From Candidatus Heimdallarchaeota archaeon (lineage in GTDB: Archaea > Asgardarchaeota > Heimdallarchaeia > JABLTI01), in contig DAOUWQ010000029.1 in assembly GCA_030667035.1 (NCBI GenBank), positions 1 to 8,984 of the forward strand: DNA of 8,984 nucleotides, in the 5' to 3' direction. A program made the translations under genes and the position numbers. Every line of letters begins with the position of its first letter. Position 1 is the stretch's first letter. Below, piece after piece: positions 1 to 6,749 of this stretch. The notes below the pieces were generated by a model. It had not been told where the DNA came from. It worked only from the letters and a program-made list of their open reading frames with translations, and did not search any database.

Positions 1-20
1 CCAGAAAATACAACGATAAA

Positions 21-557
21 ATGATTGAGATAATCAAAAAAATCCCCTCTACAAATCTTTCGGAAGTAAATTTGGAAGAATTTGAGAAGATAAAAGATAT
101 AAGGATAAACCTGGCTAAAAGAAATCCTCCCAAAGGATATCAAATCGCTCTATTCGAAGGATATGGAATATATGGTGAAAATCTGCTAAGATTTGAGGAA
201 ATGATTAAAGAAATCAATGAAACATTAGGAAAATACCGTTTCTTACCTTTTATTAAATACGGCCATGCACCATCTTTATGGCATGTAGGGAATGAAAAAA
301 TAAAAGGACTCATTATGCATTCACGTGAAATTCGTCCAACGAATTTTACTCAAGACTTAGTTTTCAATGGTATTGTAGATTTAGTGGAAACATGCGAACG
401 ACTTGGTATAACTCCAAAACCAGAACATAAATGGCCATTCTCAAAAACAACTGTGAAGCACAAAAGACTTACAGAATTAACAAAATTACTGGGAGCCAAT
501 TTCAATCCATTTTTGTTGGATTGTACATTGGAAGAACTATCAGAAATGGTCCTTTAA
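21..557 (+). CDS. Hypothetical protein, possibly 5'-partial
   Basis: I do not recognise this 178-residue protein. It looks soluble: there is no signal peptide and no membrane segment, and charged helical stretches (about residues 1-35 and 53-70) alternate with more hydrophobic ones. Residues 47-52 read GYGIYG, a glycine-rich turn that is not in a convincing Rossmann context. A Trp/His-containing stretch (GHAPSLWHVG, 81-90) would be the best seed for a homology search. The frame is open from the ATG at 21 back to the window edge with no stop, and no Shine-Dalgarno precedes the ATG, so the true start may lie outside the window and the protein may be longer. The gene ends just before a strong hairpin and converges on the C_GCAxxG_C_C gene. 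That it is coding is fairly safe from its length and composition; the function is unknown. Confidence 0.7.
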   Translation: MIEIIKKIPSTNLSEVNLEEFEKIKDIRINLAKRNPPKGYQIALFEGYGIYGENLLRFEEMIKEINETLGKYRFLPFIKYGHAPSLWHVGNEKIKGLIMHSREIRPTNFTQDLVFNGIVDLVETCERLGITPKPEHKWPFSKTTVKHKRLTELTKLLGANFNPFLLDCTLEELSEMVL

Positions 558-566
558 GTTTGCATT

Positions 567-597
567 TACCGAATCGGTGATATCTACCTATTCGGTA
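567..597. terminator. Hairpin between convergent genes, probable bidirectional terminator
   Basis: The arms TACCGAAT (567-574) and ATTCGGTA (590-597) are perfectly complementary. After one C/T mismatch (575/589) the stem continues with GGT (576-578) paired to ACC (586-588), leaving a 7-base loop. The plus strand then runs into a pyrimidine-rich stretch with T runs (598-618). The position, 10 bases past one stop codon and 13 bases from the other, fits termination of both transcripts. Archaeal termination depends mainly on oligo-T, so the hairpin could instead be an mRNA 3'-end stabiliser. Confidence 0.55.
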
Positions 598-609
598 TTT
601 CTTCTTACT

Positions 610-1059
610 CTATTTTTCCTTGTGCATTTCTAATACAATTTTCACTGCTTCTACAACAAAATTAGGACAATTTTCTGAATAGATTCCAGCATCAGAAGCC
701 TTTTGTTTTGCATCGGGGTCATTTGGATCGATACCAATTAATCCATAACAAGTACTGTGTCTGAATTTTTCTTGAAAGAGTTTGTAAAAGTTAATCACAT
801 CTCCTCTTGTTGCGTCTTTTACATCGGTAATATTATCAAAAAGCTGACCATTTAGAACTCCAAGAGCCATGATTGCACCAGAGACAGCGCCACAAATTTC
901 TCCTCGACCAATTATTCCACCACCAAAAGATGCTGTAACAAAAGGTGCTTGATCGAAATAGACTCCTTTTTCTTCCAAGATGGTTCTCAGAACAGATTGA
1001 GAACAATTGTAATCTCCAGTAAAATATTCCAATGCTTTTTTTTCAATTTCTTTGTGCAA
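610..1059 (-). CDS. C_GCAxxG_C_C family cysteine (putative redox) protein
   Basis: This 149-residue soluble protein has the signature of the C_GCAxxG_C_C family, whose members are predicted to be redox-active or metal-binding but have no firmly assigned reaction. Its four cysteines are spaced as in the family: C19 in YNCSQS, C56 in the core GEICGAVSGA preceded by a Gly-rich FGGGIGRG-like segment, C104 in STCYGLIG and C131 in ENCPNF. The length is typical. The start is a TTG codon. It is favoured because GAGGA lies about eight bases upstream on the same strand and no ATG is near the conserved N-terminus. The gene is divergent from the PflX-like radical SAM gene across about 106 bases, so the two may respond to the same redox or anaerobic signal; that is inference only. 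Family assignment is strong; the biochemical role is open. Confidence 0.88.
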   Translation of the reverse strand: MHKEIEKKALEYFTGDYNCSQSVLRTILEEKGVYFDQAPFVTASFGGGIIGRGEICGAVSGAIMALGVLNGQLFDNITDVKDATRGDVINFYKLFQEKFRHSTCYGLIGIDPNDPDAKQKASDAGIYSENCPNFVVEAVKIVLEMHKEK

Positions 1060-1165
1060 AATAACTTCCTCAATTAAAGATTAATTTCAAATCAACTCTC
1101 AAGTGTATTTACTGAATAAAAAACTACTGAAAACTAAAAAATAACCTCTGTTATAAGATAATTAG

Positions 1166-2308
1166 GTGGTTATTGTGTGGTTTCTACAACGTCCTGATGC
1201 GGCAAATGTTTGGAAAAATGAAACAGTATGTAGTCGTTACTCAAGATACAAAGGCATACTAGATGGTAACAAAATACCACGCTATCTTATCTCAATGAAA
1301 TTAGCAGTCGATATTTCATTTGAAGAACCACTGGAGAAATTGTGGGAAGCTCATGAACAAGCAGCAAAAGAATTCAAAGAGTACCTTTTGAAGATCGATA
1401 CCGAAAAAGTGCCGTTAAATAAACTACCTTCACCGGAAAAATCATTTCTTGATCTAAAAGAAAAAATAGCTTATAAAATACTACAAGAATGTCATTTTTG
1501 TGAACGACGTTGCGGAACAAATAGAGCACAAGGAAAAATTGGTTTCTGTCGATTGGGAAAAGACAGCTACATTTCTTCTGCTTTTGCTCACACAGGCGAA
1601 GAATCAGTGTTAGTACCAAGTGGAACGATTTTTTTCACTGGTTGCACTTTTACTTGCGTATTTTGTCAAAATTCTGATATATCTCAAGAATGGGGTGATG
1701 CAATAGAAAACAAAGTCTCAGAAGGTGTAAAAGTTACTTCTAAACAAGTTGCTTTAATGGCGGAAAAATTATGGAAGGAAGGAGTGAGGAATATCAACTT
1801 AGTTGGAGGAGATCCAACACCTAATTTGCATACTATTATTTCAGCTCTGAAACACTTTGGAAAAAGTATTACCATTCTTTGGAATTCTAATACGTATCAA
1901 TCCCTAGAAGCAACGAAATTATTACTCGAATTAATGGATTTTTGGTTGCCTGATTTTAAATTCTGGGAAAATGATTTCGCCAAGAAAATGTCTGGAGTAA
2001 ACAATTATCAAGAAATTATCAGCAGAAATATCAAATTAGCTTATGATGAGGGCTCTGGAGAAATTCTTATTCGGCATTTAATTATGCCTGGAAGAGTAGA
2101 ACAAGATACCTTTCCAATTTTAGAGTGGTGCGCAAAGGAAGTACCAAACGCACTGATTAATCTCATGGACCAATATCGCCCCGAATATCTTGTCAGAAGA
2201 AAACCAAGTTTGTATAATTCCATAAACCAGAGAATTACTCCTGCTGAATGGCAAAAAGCAACTGAAAAAGCGGATGCACTGGGTTTACTTTGGAAACCTG
2301 TTTCATAA
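1166..2308 (+). CDS. PflX-like radical SAM protein (COG1313 type)
   Basis: This protein of 380 residues resembles PflX, the uncharacterised homologue of pyruvate formate-lyase activating enzymes. The radical SAM cluster motif is C160-x3-C164-x2-C167 (GCTFTCVFCQN), which would bind a 4Fe-4S cluster and S-adenosylmethionine. A second cysteine group lies ahead of it at C109, C112, C116 and C128 (CHFCERRC, GFC), as is usual in this family. The GGDPTPN segment (214-220) is a typical PflX motif that follows the first strands of the barrel. The substrate is unknown, and no glycyl-radical enzyme lies in the window. The GTG at 1166 is preceded directly by an in-frame TAG, so it is the earliest possible start. 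No Shine-Dalgarno is seen, but an AT-rich box (1134-1144) about 26 bases upstream would suit a leaderless mRNA. GTG 1175 and ATG 1295 are alternatives; the latter would lose a segment (RYKGILDGNKIPRYLI) that looks conserved. Confidence 0.9.
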   Translation: MVIVWFLQRPDAANVWKNETVCSRYSRYKGILDGNKIPRYLISMKLAVDISFEEPLEKLWEAHEQAAKEFKEYLLKIDTEKVPLNKLPSPEKSFLDLKEKIAYKILQECHFCERRCGTNRAQGKIGFCRLGKDSYISSAFAHTGEESVLVPSGTIFFTGCTFTCVFCQNSDISQEWGDAIENKVSEGVKVTSKQVALMAEKLWKEGVRNINLVGGDPTPNLHTIISALKHFGKSITILWNSNTYQSLEATKLLLELMDFWLPDFKFWENDFAKKMSGVNNYQEIISRNIKLAYDEGSGEILIRHLIMPGRVEQDTFPILEWCAKEVPNALINLMDQYRPEYLVRRKPSLYNSINQRITPAEWQKATEKADALGLLWKPVS

Positions 2309-2325
2309 TCAGTTAATATGAAAAT

Positions 2326-2339
2326 AAAAAAGATAAAAA
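2326..2339 (-). terminator. Oligo-T terminator after the membrane-protein gene
   Basis: Just past the minus-strand stop codon at 2351-2353 the minus strand has two T runs, T5 (2335-2339) and T6 (2326-2331). Oligo-T tracts right after a gene are the usual archaeal intrinsic terminator. The short 42-base gap to the convergent radical SAM gene makes a terminator here expected. Confidence 0.5.
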
Positions 2340-2350
2340 GGCTAGCAGAA

Positions 2351-2824
2351 TTAATCTCTGCTTGCGGTTGTTCCATATACTCTTGCTTGTCTTGTATTAT
2401 ACCAGAATGAAATGAGCATAATTAATACTAGTCCTACTATTTGACAAAGTGCATATTGCTCAACTGGATTTAGAATGGTAAAGAGATCTACACCGTTTAG
2501 AATAGCAAACGTAATGTAATAACAGAGGTAATACACAATTGAAATTGCTGTTGCTGATAAGAATGGTGCTCTATAATCTTTGATATCATAGGATTTTAAT
2601 CGTGTTAGTAGAGCTTCATACAAAATAGTTTCTGCGTTAGCAATAATGAATACTGCTGCAATTGTGATTGTGATATAGGCAGCAAGATATTGACTGCTAA
2701 TCACTTGGAGAATCTCTCGTGCATGATAAATAATTGGTATTTGTGTCAATAATGCGAACCCAGCAAGAATAGCTAAGACACCTAAGGGTTTTCCAAGTTT
2801 CCATTGAATATTAAGATTTGACAT
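2351..2824 (-). CDS. Small four-helix membrane protein, unknown function
   Basis: This is a 157-residue integral membrane protein that I cannot place in a family. Four hydrophobic segments are visible at about residues 13-33, 41-65, 89-113 and 127-147. A charged loop (RLKSYDIKDYRAP) lies between segments 2 and 3, and a short basic tail (NTRQARVYG) follows segment 4; both would tend to lie in the cytoplasm. An acidic residue within a helix end (NAETILYEALL) follows segment 2. The frame opens further upstream at 2866. I prefer the ATG at 2822-2824, because AAAGGTG (2831-2837), an excellent archaeal Shine-Dalgarno, sits six bases before it, and the longer version would add 14 unremarkable residues. 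A TATA-like box and a 20-base palindrome lie upstream, which suggests a regulated single-gene transcript. Confidence 0.8.
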   Translation of the reverse strand: MSNLNIQWKLGKPLGVLAILAGFALLTQIPIIYHAREILQVISSQYLAAYITITIAAVFIIANAETILYEALLTRLKSYDIKDYRAPFLSATAISIVYYLCYYITFAILNGVDLFTILNPVEQYALCQIVGLVLIMLISFWYNTRQARVYGTTASRD

Positions 2825-2858
2825 TCTACACACCTTTCTAAGTGATTGCAAAGTTTGA

Positions 2859-2878
2859 AGTATCAAATATTCGATACT
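2859..2878. promoter_or_regulatory. Near-perfect 20-bp palindrome, candidate operator
   Basis: The plus strand reads AGTATCAAATATTCGATACT, a dyad whose two halves match at all but one pair of positions. It sits 35-54 bases before the start codon of the four-helix membrane protein. It also lies just downstream of that gene's TATA-like box and covers the predicted transcription start (about 2862). That is where an archaeal repressor would block RNA polymerase. The binding protein is unknown. Confidence 0.45.
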
Positions 2879-2883
2879 AAATG

Positions 2884-2891
2884 TATTATAC
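2884..2891 (-). promoter_or_regulatory. TATA-like box of the membrane-protein gene
   Basis: The minus strand reads GTATAATA, preceded by a purine-rich stretch (CCGAAA) that could serve as a BRE. Initiation about 25 bases downstream would give a leader of roughly 38 bases that includes the AAAGGTG ribosome site. Confidence 0.45.
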
Positions 2892-2957
2892 TTTCGGTTT
2901 TTCTTCTACATATTAAAAATTGTTTCGGAGAAACTCAAATTTTCCATTTAAATTTCC

Positions 2958-3581
2958 TTACTTTGAAAGTTTAACATATCGCTCAAATTCCTCTACACCG
3001 TTCTCTCGTAACCGTTGGCGAATTAAATCCCTCAAAGACTCTAAATTGGTTCCTCTTTTAGCACTCACAAAAATAAACGATTCTTGTAGTTGTTCAGATA
3101 ATCGATTAAAATTAACTGCTTCCTTGAAATATTCCATTGCTTGGTCAGCGTCGTGCTTGTAAACTTTGTCAATTTTATTTAGGACAACAATCGGTTTAAT
3201 TTTCTTTGAAATTAAGAATTGATACAATTCTTGATCAATAGGAATAATCCCTTTTTTAGAAAGACGCTTTGAAACATCAATTAAGCTTTTAGCATCAATT
3301 ACAAGAACACAAGCCGGTATTCGAAAACTATTCTCTTCAAAATAATCAACGATATCTTGTTTCACTCGTTCTTCATATTCCTTAGTTCTACTATGAACTT
3401 TACCCCAACCTGGAACATCAACAACTTTGAATTTCTTAGAGAGATTATATTCTTTTATACGTCTGGTAGAACCGGGCTTCTTTCCAATAGTAGGATTGAC
3501 TGCAGTTAATTTTCCAATTAACGAACTCTTACCAGCATTTGGTCTTCCTACGAAAATAAGCAACCAAGCAAAAGCTTCCAT
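2958..3581 (-). CDS. engB: Archaeal-type GTP-binding protein EngB (YihA/YsxC family)
   Basis: This TRAFAC-class GTPase of 207 residues has all five G motifs in order. G1 is GRPNAGKSS (12-20). G2 is in KPGSTR (T39). G3 is DVPGWG (55-60), with the Trp-Gly variant of the switch II DxPG. G4 is NKID (135-138) and G5 is SAK (173-175). The block RIPACVLVIDAKSLID followed by GIIPIDQEL is typical of EngB. In bacteria EngB helps assemble the large ribosomal subunit; the archaeal role is less well defined. The ATG at 3581 is the only start between the preceding in-frame stop and the P-loop. No Shine-Dalgarno precedes it, but an AT-rich box lies about 24 bases upstream, so a leaderless transcript within the 45-base gap after lhr is plausible. 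Read-through from lhr is also possible. Confidence 0.92.
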   Translation of the reverse strand: MEAFAWLLIFVGRPNAGKSSLIGKLTAVNPTIGKKPGSTRRIKEYNLSKKFKVVDVPGWGKVHSRTKEYEERVKQDIVDYFEENSFRIPACVLVIDAKSLIDVSKRLSKKGIIPIDQELYQFLISKKIKPIVVLNKIDKVYKHDADQAMEYFKEAVNFNRLSEQLQESFIFVSAKRGTNLESLRDLIRQRLRENGVEEFERYVKLSK

Positions 3582-3600
3582 ACAGTAACAAAGAAATTAC

Positions 3601-3609
3601 GATAAATAT
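3601..3609 (-). promoter_or_regulatory. Possible TATA box giving a leaderless engB mRNA
   Basis: The minus strand reads ATATTTATC, centred about 24 bases before the engB start codon. With no Shine-Dalgarno in between, this fits initiation at or next to the ATG. In such an AT-rich genome the match could be chance. Confidence 0.3.
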
Positions 3610-3626
3610 GTCTTTTCTCTTGAGTG

Positions 3627-6491
3627 TTAATCGCCCCAGAAAGGACGTGTACGTGAATATTCTTTTTCTGCATCAATTATTTCAGAATAGAACTCGTAAT
3701 CTTCCTTAGAGTAACTTTTCTGAAGAACTCTACTTGCACTTCTTGGACCAATACCTCGAGCAGAGAGAGCAATAATAGCTTTCTTTCCTGAAGCAATAAC
3801 TAAATCAGCGCTTTTGAATCCTCTTTTGAGGATCTTTTCTTCATCAGGTTCGAGCTTTTCTCTTCGAAGGTGTTTTTTTACTAATGAGTGGAGATCTTCA
3901 TTATACACCGATACTGCAGCAAGATAGCGTGCACCACATTTTGGGCATTCGGGTTTATTATCAATATTGCCTACAGTAGAAATGGCATTATATTTTCCAC
4001 ACCACATACAAATTAATCGTATCTCTTTCTTGTCAAGTCTTTCTTGCACCTTCTTAGCAAGTTGACGATCTGGTTTTGAAGGAATAATAAATCCCGTAAA
4101 TCTCAATTGATTCAAAGCAGAACGAGCAAGTGGTGAAATAGTTTCTAAAGATTTCTTCTCAATAAAAGCAAATTCTATCTCTCGGTTGTTTATTTTCTCA
4201 AGAACTATCTTGGTCTGCTCAATATCTAGTTTATCATGGAGAAGTTCCTTAAATGTCGAGTCTGCAATAAGTGAACCCTCATAAGCTCGAGCAATTCGTT
4301 TGGGAGATATTTTTCTACCTTCCCAATGTCCTCTAATTGCACCAAAACGTTTGGCAATATGAATAAAACGCCAATCATACATTGATGTTTGTGGAATGGT
4401 TCTTCGGAGAAGCTCTTCCACGAAATTTCCTCGTAATTCACGGAAAGCACCTTCAATATGCTGTGGCTTGAGATAATAGGGAAAACTAAGGATAATTCTA
4501 TAGGAATCGGCTCGAATATTAATTGCACAAGCAAATCTAGCCATCAGTAAAGAGCCAACAAGTTGACCTAATGTTTGATTCACATTAGTTCCAAAATCAG
4601 CATGAATAATGCCAAAATTACCACTTGTCTCTATAACAATTCTCTTGTTGGTAGGCATTGGATTGTCTTTCGAGTAATGATCAAAGAGATATTTAATAAC
4701 TTCATCTTTGGAATCTTCATCAATAGGATAATCAGCAAGTGCTTCTTTAGCATCGCTCAAGTCATCAGATGTATTGAATATCTCCCAAACCTTATCACGT
4801 ATTTCTCCTACTTCTTGAGCCACTGAAAAGGGTACAGGAATTAGTTCACCGTCCCAGGCAGGAATAGCACCAATAGGATTATGGACAGGAGCAACTTCAA
4901 CTCTGTCTTCTTGAATTGCAAGGATTTTCCAGGGAACACCTTTTACAATAAAAACTGTACCAACCGCACCAGAAATCTCAACAAATTCCTCATCAAGAGA
5001 GCCAACGATACGGTTCGTAGCTACATCATAGATTTGGTATCGTTTTACATCTCTAATGGGACTAAGATTGCCAAAGTAATAATGTAAGGTATATTTTCTT
5101 CGGGTAACTGTGCCATCGTCCTCTAACCAGAGGGTACCTAATTTCTTCATTAATCGTAAAAGTTCCCACAATTTTTCTTTGGTAATATCTTTGTAAGGAT
5201 AAGCACGACTTATAATTGTAAATAATTCATCAACAGTTCGAGGGGCATTCTCCATCAAAATACCTGTAATCTGGTGTGATAATACTTCCCAAGGGGAAAA
5301 GTGTGGATTTGGTGGTTCAAGTTCTTTATTGAGCGCTTTTCGACCAATAACAGCTGCTTCTAGAATGTCTTCAGCATCAATGGTAATGAGTATACCATTA
5401 CTAGTCTGATCAATTCTATGACCACTTCTACCAATTCGTTGGAGGAGAGGAGCAATTTCTCGACTTGACATCATCTGGATAACAGTATCTACTGAACCAA
5501 TATCTATACCTAACTCTAAACTAGAAGTACAAATTATGGCTTTCAAATCACCACTTTTGAAACGTTCTTCAGCTTCTTTTCTAATATCTTTAGAAAGAGA
5601 TCCATGATGAACACCAAAAGGAAAATCGGTGCCTATCAAACGCATTCTATTACCAAGAATTTCAGTAAATTGACGAGTATTAGTAAAGACAAGAGTATGG
5701 GTATTCTCACGAATAATATCAATAACCTTCCGAGCTCGAGCAGCAGCTTCTGGGCTTGAGAAAATCTTTTCAGAGAGCTCTTCATCCTCCTTAGAGGTTT
5801 GGGGGAATACAATTGATAGATTAATTGATTTAATGGTTGGCTCTTCAAGGATAGTGCATTCTCTACCTATTCCAGCCAAAAGTTTGGCAACTAAATGGGA
5901 ATCACCAACCGTTGCAGAAAGGCCAATTCTTTGGAAACTCTTTTCACAAAATTGTTCAAGTCTTTCTAAAGAAAGAAACAATTGTGTACCCCTCTTCGAG
6001 TCAACAAGTTCATGAATTTCATCTACTATCACCCATGAGACGTTACGAAGATGTTGTCCAAGTCGCTTAGCCGTTAGAATAATACCCAGCGTTTCAGGAG
6101 TAGTAACTAAAAGATGAGGTGGGTTTAGTGTTTGTTGTCTGCGCTCATATTGAGAAGTATCGGAATGACGGATGCTTGTTTTGATATCGAGTTGTTCCCC
6201 AATATCAATAACCCGTTTGAAAATATCTCGATTAAGGGCACGGAGAGGGGTGATATACAAAATATTGATGCCAGGTTTAAGACCGTTTGCTTCACGATCC
6301 CGAATAAGTTGATCGAAAACCGGGAGAACAGCAGCTTCAGTTTTTCCAGAACCAGTAGCACTAATAATAAGTGCATTTTTATTTTTTTGTAGAACCGGAA
6401 AGGCTAATTCCTGAATAGGGGTGAATTCTTCAAAACCAAGAGAAGTAATTACTTCTCGTAAGGCTGGACTAAAACTGCCGAAATTGAGCAT
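3627..6491 (-). CDS. lhr: Lhr-like superfamily 2 ATP-dependent helicase
   Basis: This 954-residue helicase belongs to the archaeal Lhr (large helicase-related) group of superfamily 2. RecA domain 1 carries a Q-motif-like FTPIQ (23-27), Walker A ATGSGKT (45-51), motif Ia TPLRAL (81-86), Walker B DEIH (157-160) and SAT (192-194). RecA domain 2 carries TSSLELGID (322-330) and motif VI QRIGRSGHR (351-359). The rest is the Lhr-type winged-helix and C-terminal region. It includes a zinc ribbon with C828, C831, C849 and C852, a helix-hairpin-like ARGIGPRSASRVL, and the RTRPFW ending typical of the group. Lhr proteins translocate 3'-5' and unwind or anneal DNA and RNA:DNA duplexes; repair, recombination and RNA roles have been proposed. 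The start is the ATG at 6491, with AAGGG seven bases upstream. engB follows after 45 bases. The gene looks intact, with no frameshift. Confidence 0.96.
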   Translation of the reverse strand: MLNFGSFSPALREVITSLGFEEFTPIQELAFPVLQKNKNALIISATGSGKTEAAVLPVFDQLIRDREANGLKPGINILYITPLRALNRDIFKRVIDIGEQLDIKTSIRHSDTSQYERRQQTLNPPHLLVTTPETLGIILTAKRLGQHLRNVSWVIVDEIHELVDSKRGTQLFLSLERLEQFCEKSFQRIGLSATVGDSHLVAKLLAGIGRECTILEEPTIKSINLSIVFPQTSKEDEELSEKIFSSPEAAARARKVIDIIRENTHTLVFTNTRQFTEILGNRMRLIGTDFPFGVHHGSLSKDIRKEAEERFKSGDLKAIICTSSLELGIDIGSVDTVIQMMSSREIAPLLQRIGRSGHRIDQTSNGILITIDAEDILEAAVIGRKALNKELEPPNPHFSPWEVLSHQITGILMENAPRTVDELFTIISRAYPYKDITKEKLWELLRLMKKLGTLWLEDDGTVTRRKYTLHYYFGNLSPIRDVKRYQIYDVATNRIVGSLDEEFVEISGAVGTVFIVKGVPWKILAIQEDRVEVAPVHNPIGAIPAWDGELIPVPFSVAQEVGEIRDKVWEIFNTSDDLSDAKEALADYPIDEDSKDEVIKYLFDHYSKDNPMPTNKRIVIETSGNFGIIHADFGTNVNQTLGQLVGSLLMARFACAINIRADSYRIILSFPYYLKPQHIEGAFRELRGNFVEELLRRTIPQTSMYDWRFIHIAKRFGAIRGHWEGRKISPKRIARAYEGSLIADSTFKELLHDKLDIEQTKIVLEKINNREIEFAFIEKKSLETISPLARSALNQLRFTGFIIPSKPDRQLAKKVQERLDKKEIRLICMWCGKYNAISTVGNIDNKPECPKCGARYLAAVSVYNEDLHSLVKKHLRREKLEPDEEKILKRGFKSADLVIASGKKAIIALSARGIGPRSASRVLQKSYSKEDYEFYSEIIDAEKEYSRTRPFWGD

Positions 6492-6526
6492 AAAAATACC
6501 CTTATTATCTTACGCTTTACTTCTTC

Positions 6527-6550
6527 TTTTAAAATCAAAGATAACTTTGA
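6527..6550 (-). promoter_or_regulatory. lhr promoter region with adjacent inverted repeat
   Basis: A TATA-like TTTTAAAA (6527-6534) lies 36-43 bases before the lhr start, which predicts a leader of about 14 bases with the AAGGG ribosome site. Directly upstream, where the BRE would be, is the inverted repeat TCAAAG-ATAA-CTTTGA (6535-6550). It could be a regulator site overlapping the BRE. Both elements are short and AT-rich, so confidence is modest. Confidence 0.35.
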
Positions 6551-6728
6551 GATATTATTTTTTCTTGTAAATTGACTTTCTAAATGAGCTTTTGGACCTC
6601 ATAATAGACATCAAAAGGATTCGTTCGTTAATTACTCTATGAAACAAGTTAGAACAAGCAAGGAAAAACTGGTTGTATTGTACCCTCTGTCAATTTAAGG
6701 AAAATGGCAAAAGAATACTATATATCAG

Positions 6729-6735
6729 AAAAAAA
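6729..6735 (-). terminator. Oligo-T terminator of the 34-residue gene
   Basis: The minus strand has an uninterrupted T7 run 14 bases past the stop codon of the small membrane-protein gene, preceded by CCCA. A T run of this length directly after a gene is a typical archaeal terminator. It suggests a compact monocistronic mRNA of about 125 bases that does not read into lhr. Confidence 0.5.
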
Positions 6736-6749
6736 TGGGAGTAGATAAA

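Larger units (their letters stand above)
6492..6749. other. Longest intergenic stretch (258 bases)
   Basis: Apart from the lhr promoter elements and the oligo-T tract near 6730, I see nothing here. There is no ORF above about 20 codons, and no tRNA-like cloverleaf or TTCGA-type T-loop. Its high AT content fits upstream regulatory DNA. Confidence 0.5.

Noticed and set aside
1374..1875. Minus-strand ORFs of 81 and 63 codons (1374-1619 and 1684-1875)
   Set aside because: They lie antisense to the well-supported radical SAM gene, have no family features, and are explained by AT-rich antisense reading.
2041..2376. 111-codon minus-strand ORF across the end of the radical SAM gene
   Set aside because: It is mostly antisense to conserved coding sequence and would cover the end of the membrane-protein gene; no ribosome site or domain is seen.
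2825..2866. Longer start for the four-helix membrane protein (ATG at 2866)
   Set aside because: It would place the candidate operator and predicted transcription start inside the coding region, and the internal ATG at 2824 has a near-ideal AAAGGTG at six bases.
4226..6392. Several 60-102-codon ORFs on both strands inside lhr
   Set aside because: They are shadows of one continuous 954-residue helicase frame with all its motifs intact.
6639..6698. 19-codon plus-strand ORF between lhr and the 34-residue gene
   Set aside because: It is too short, without a ribosome site, a correctly spaced TATA box or recognisable sequence.
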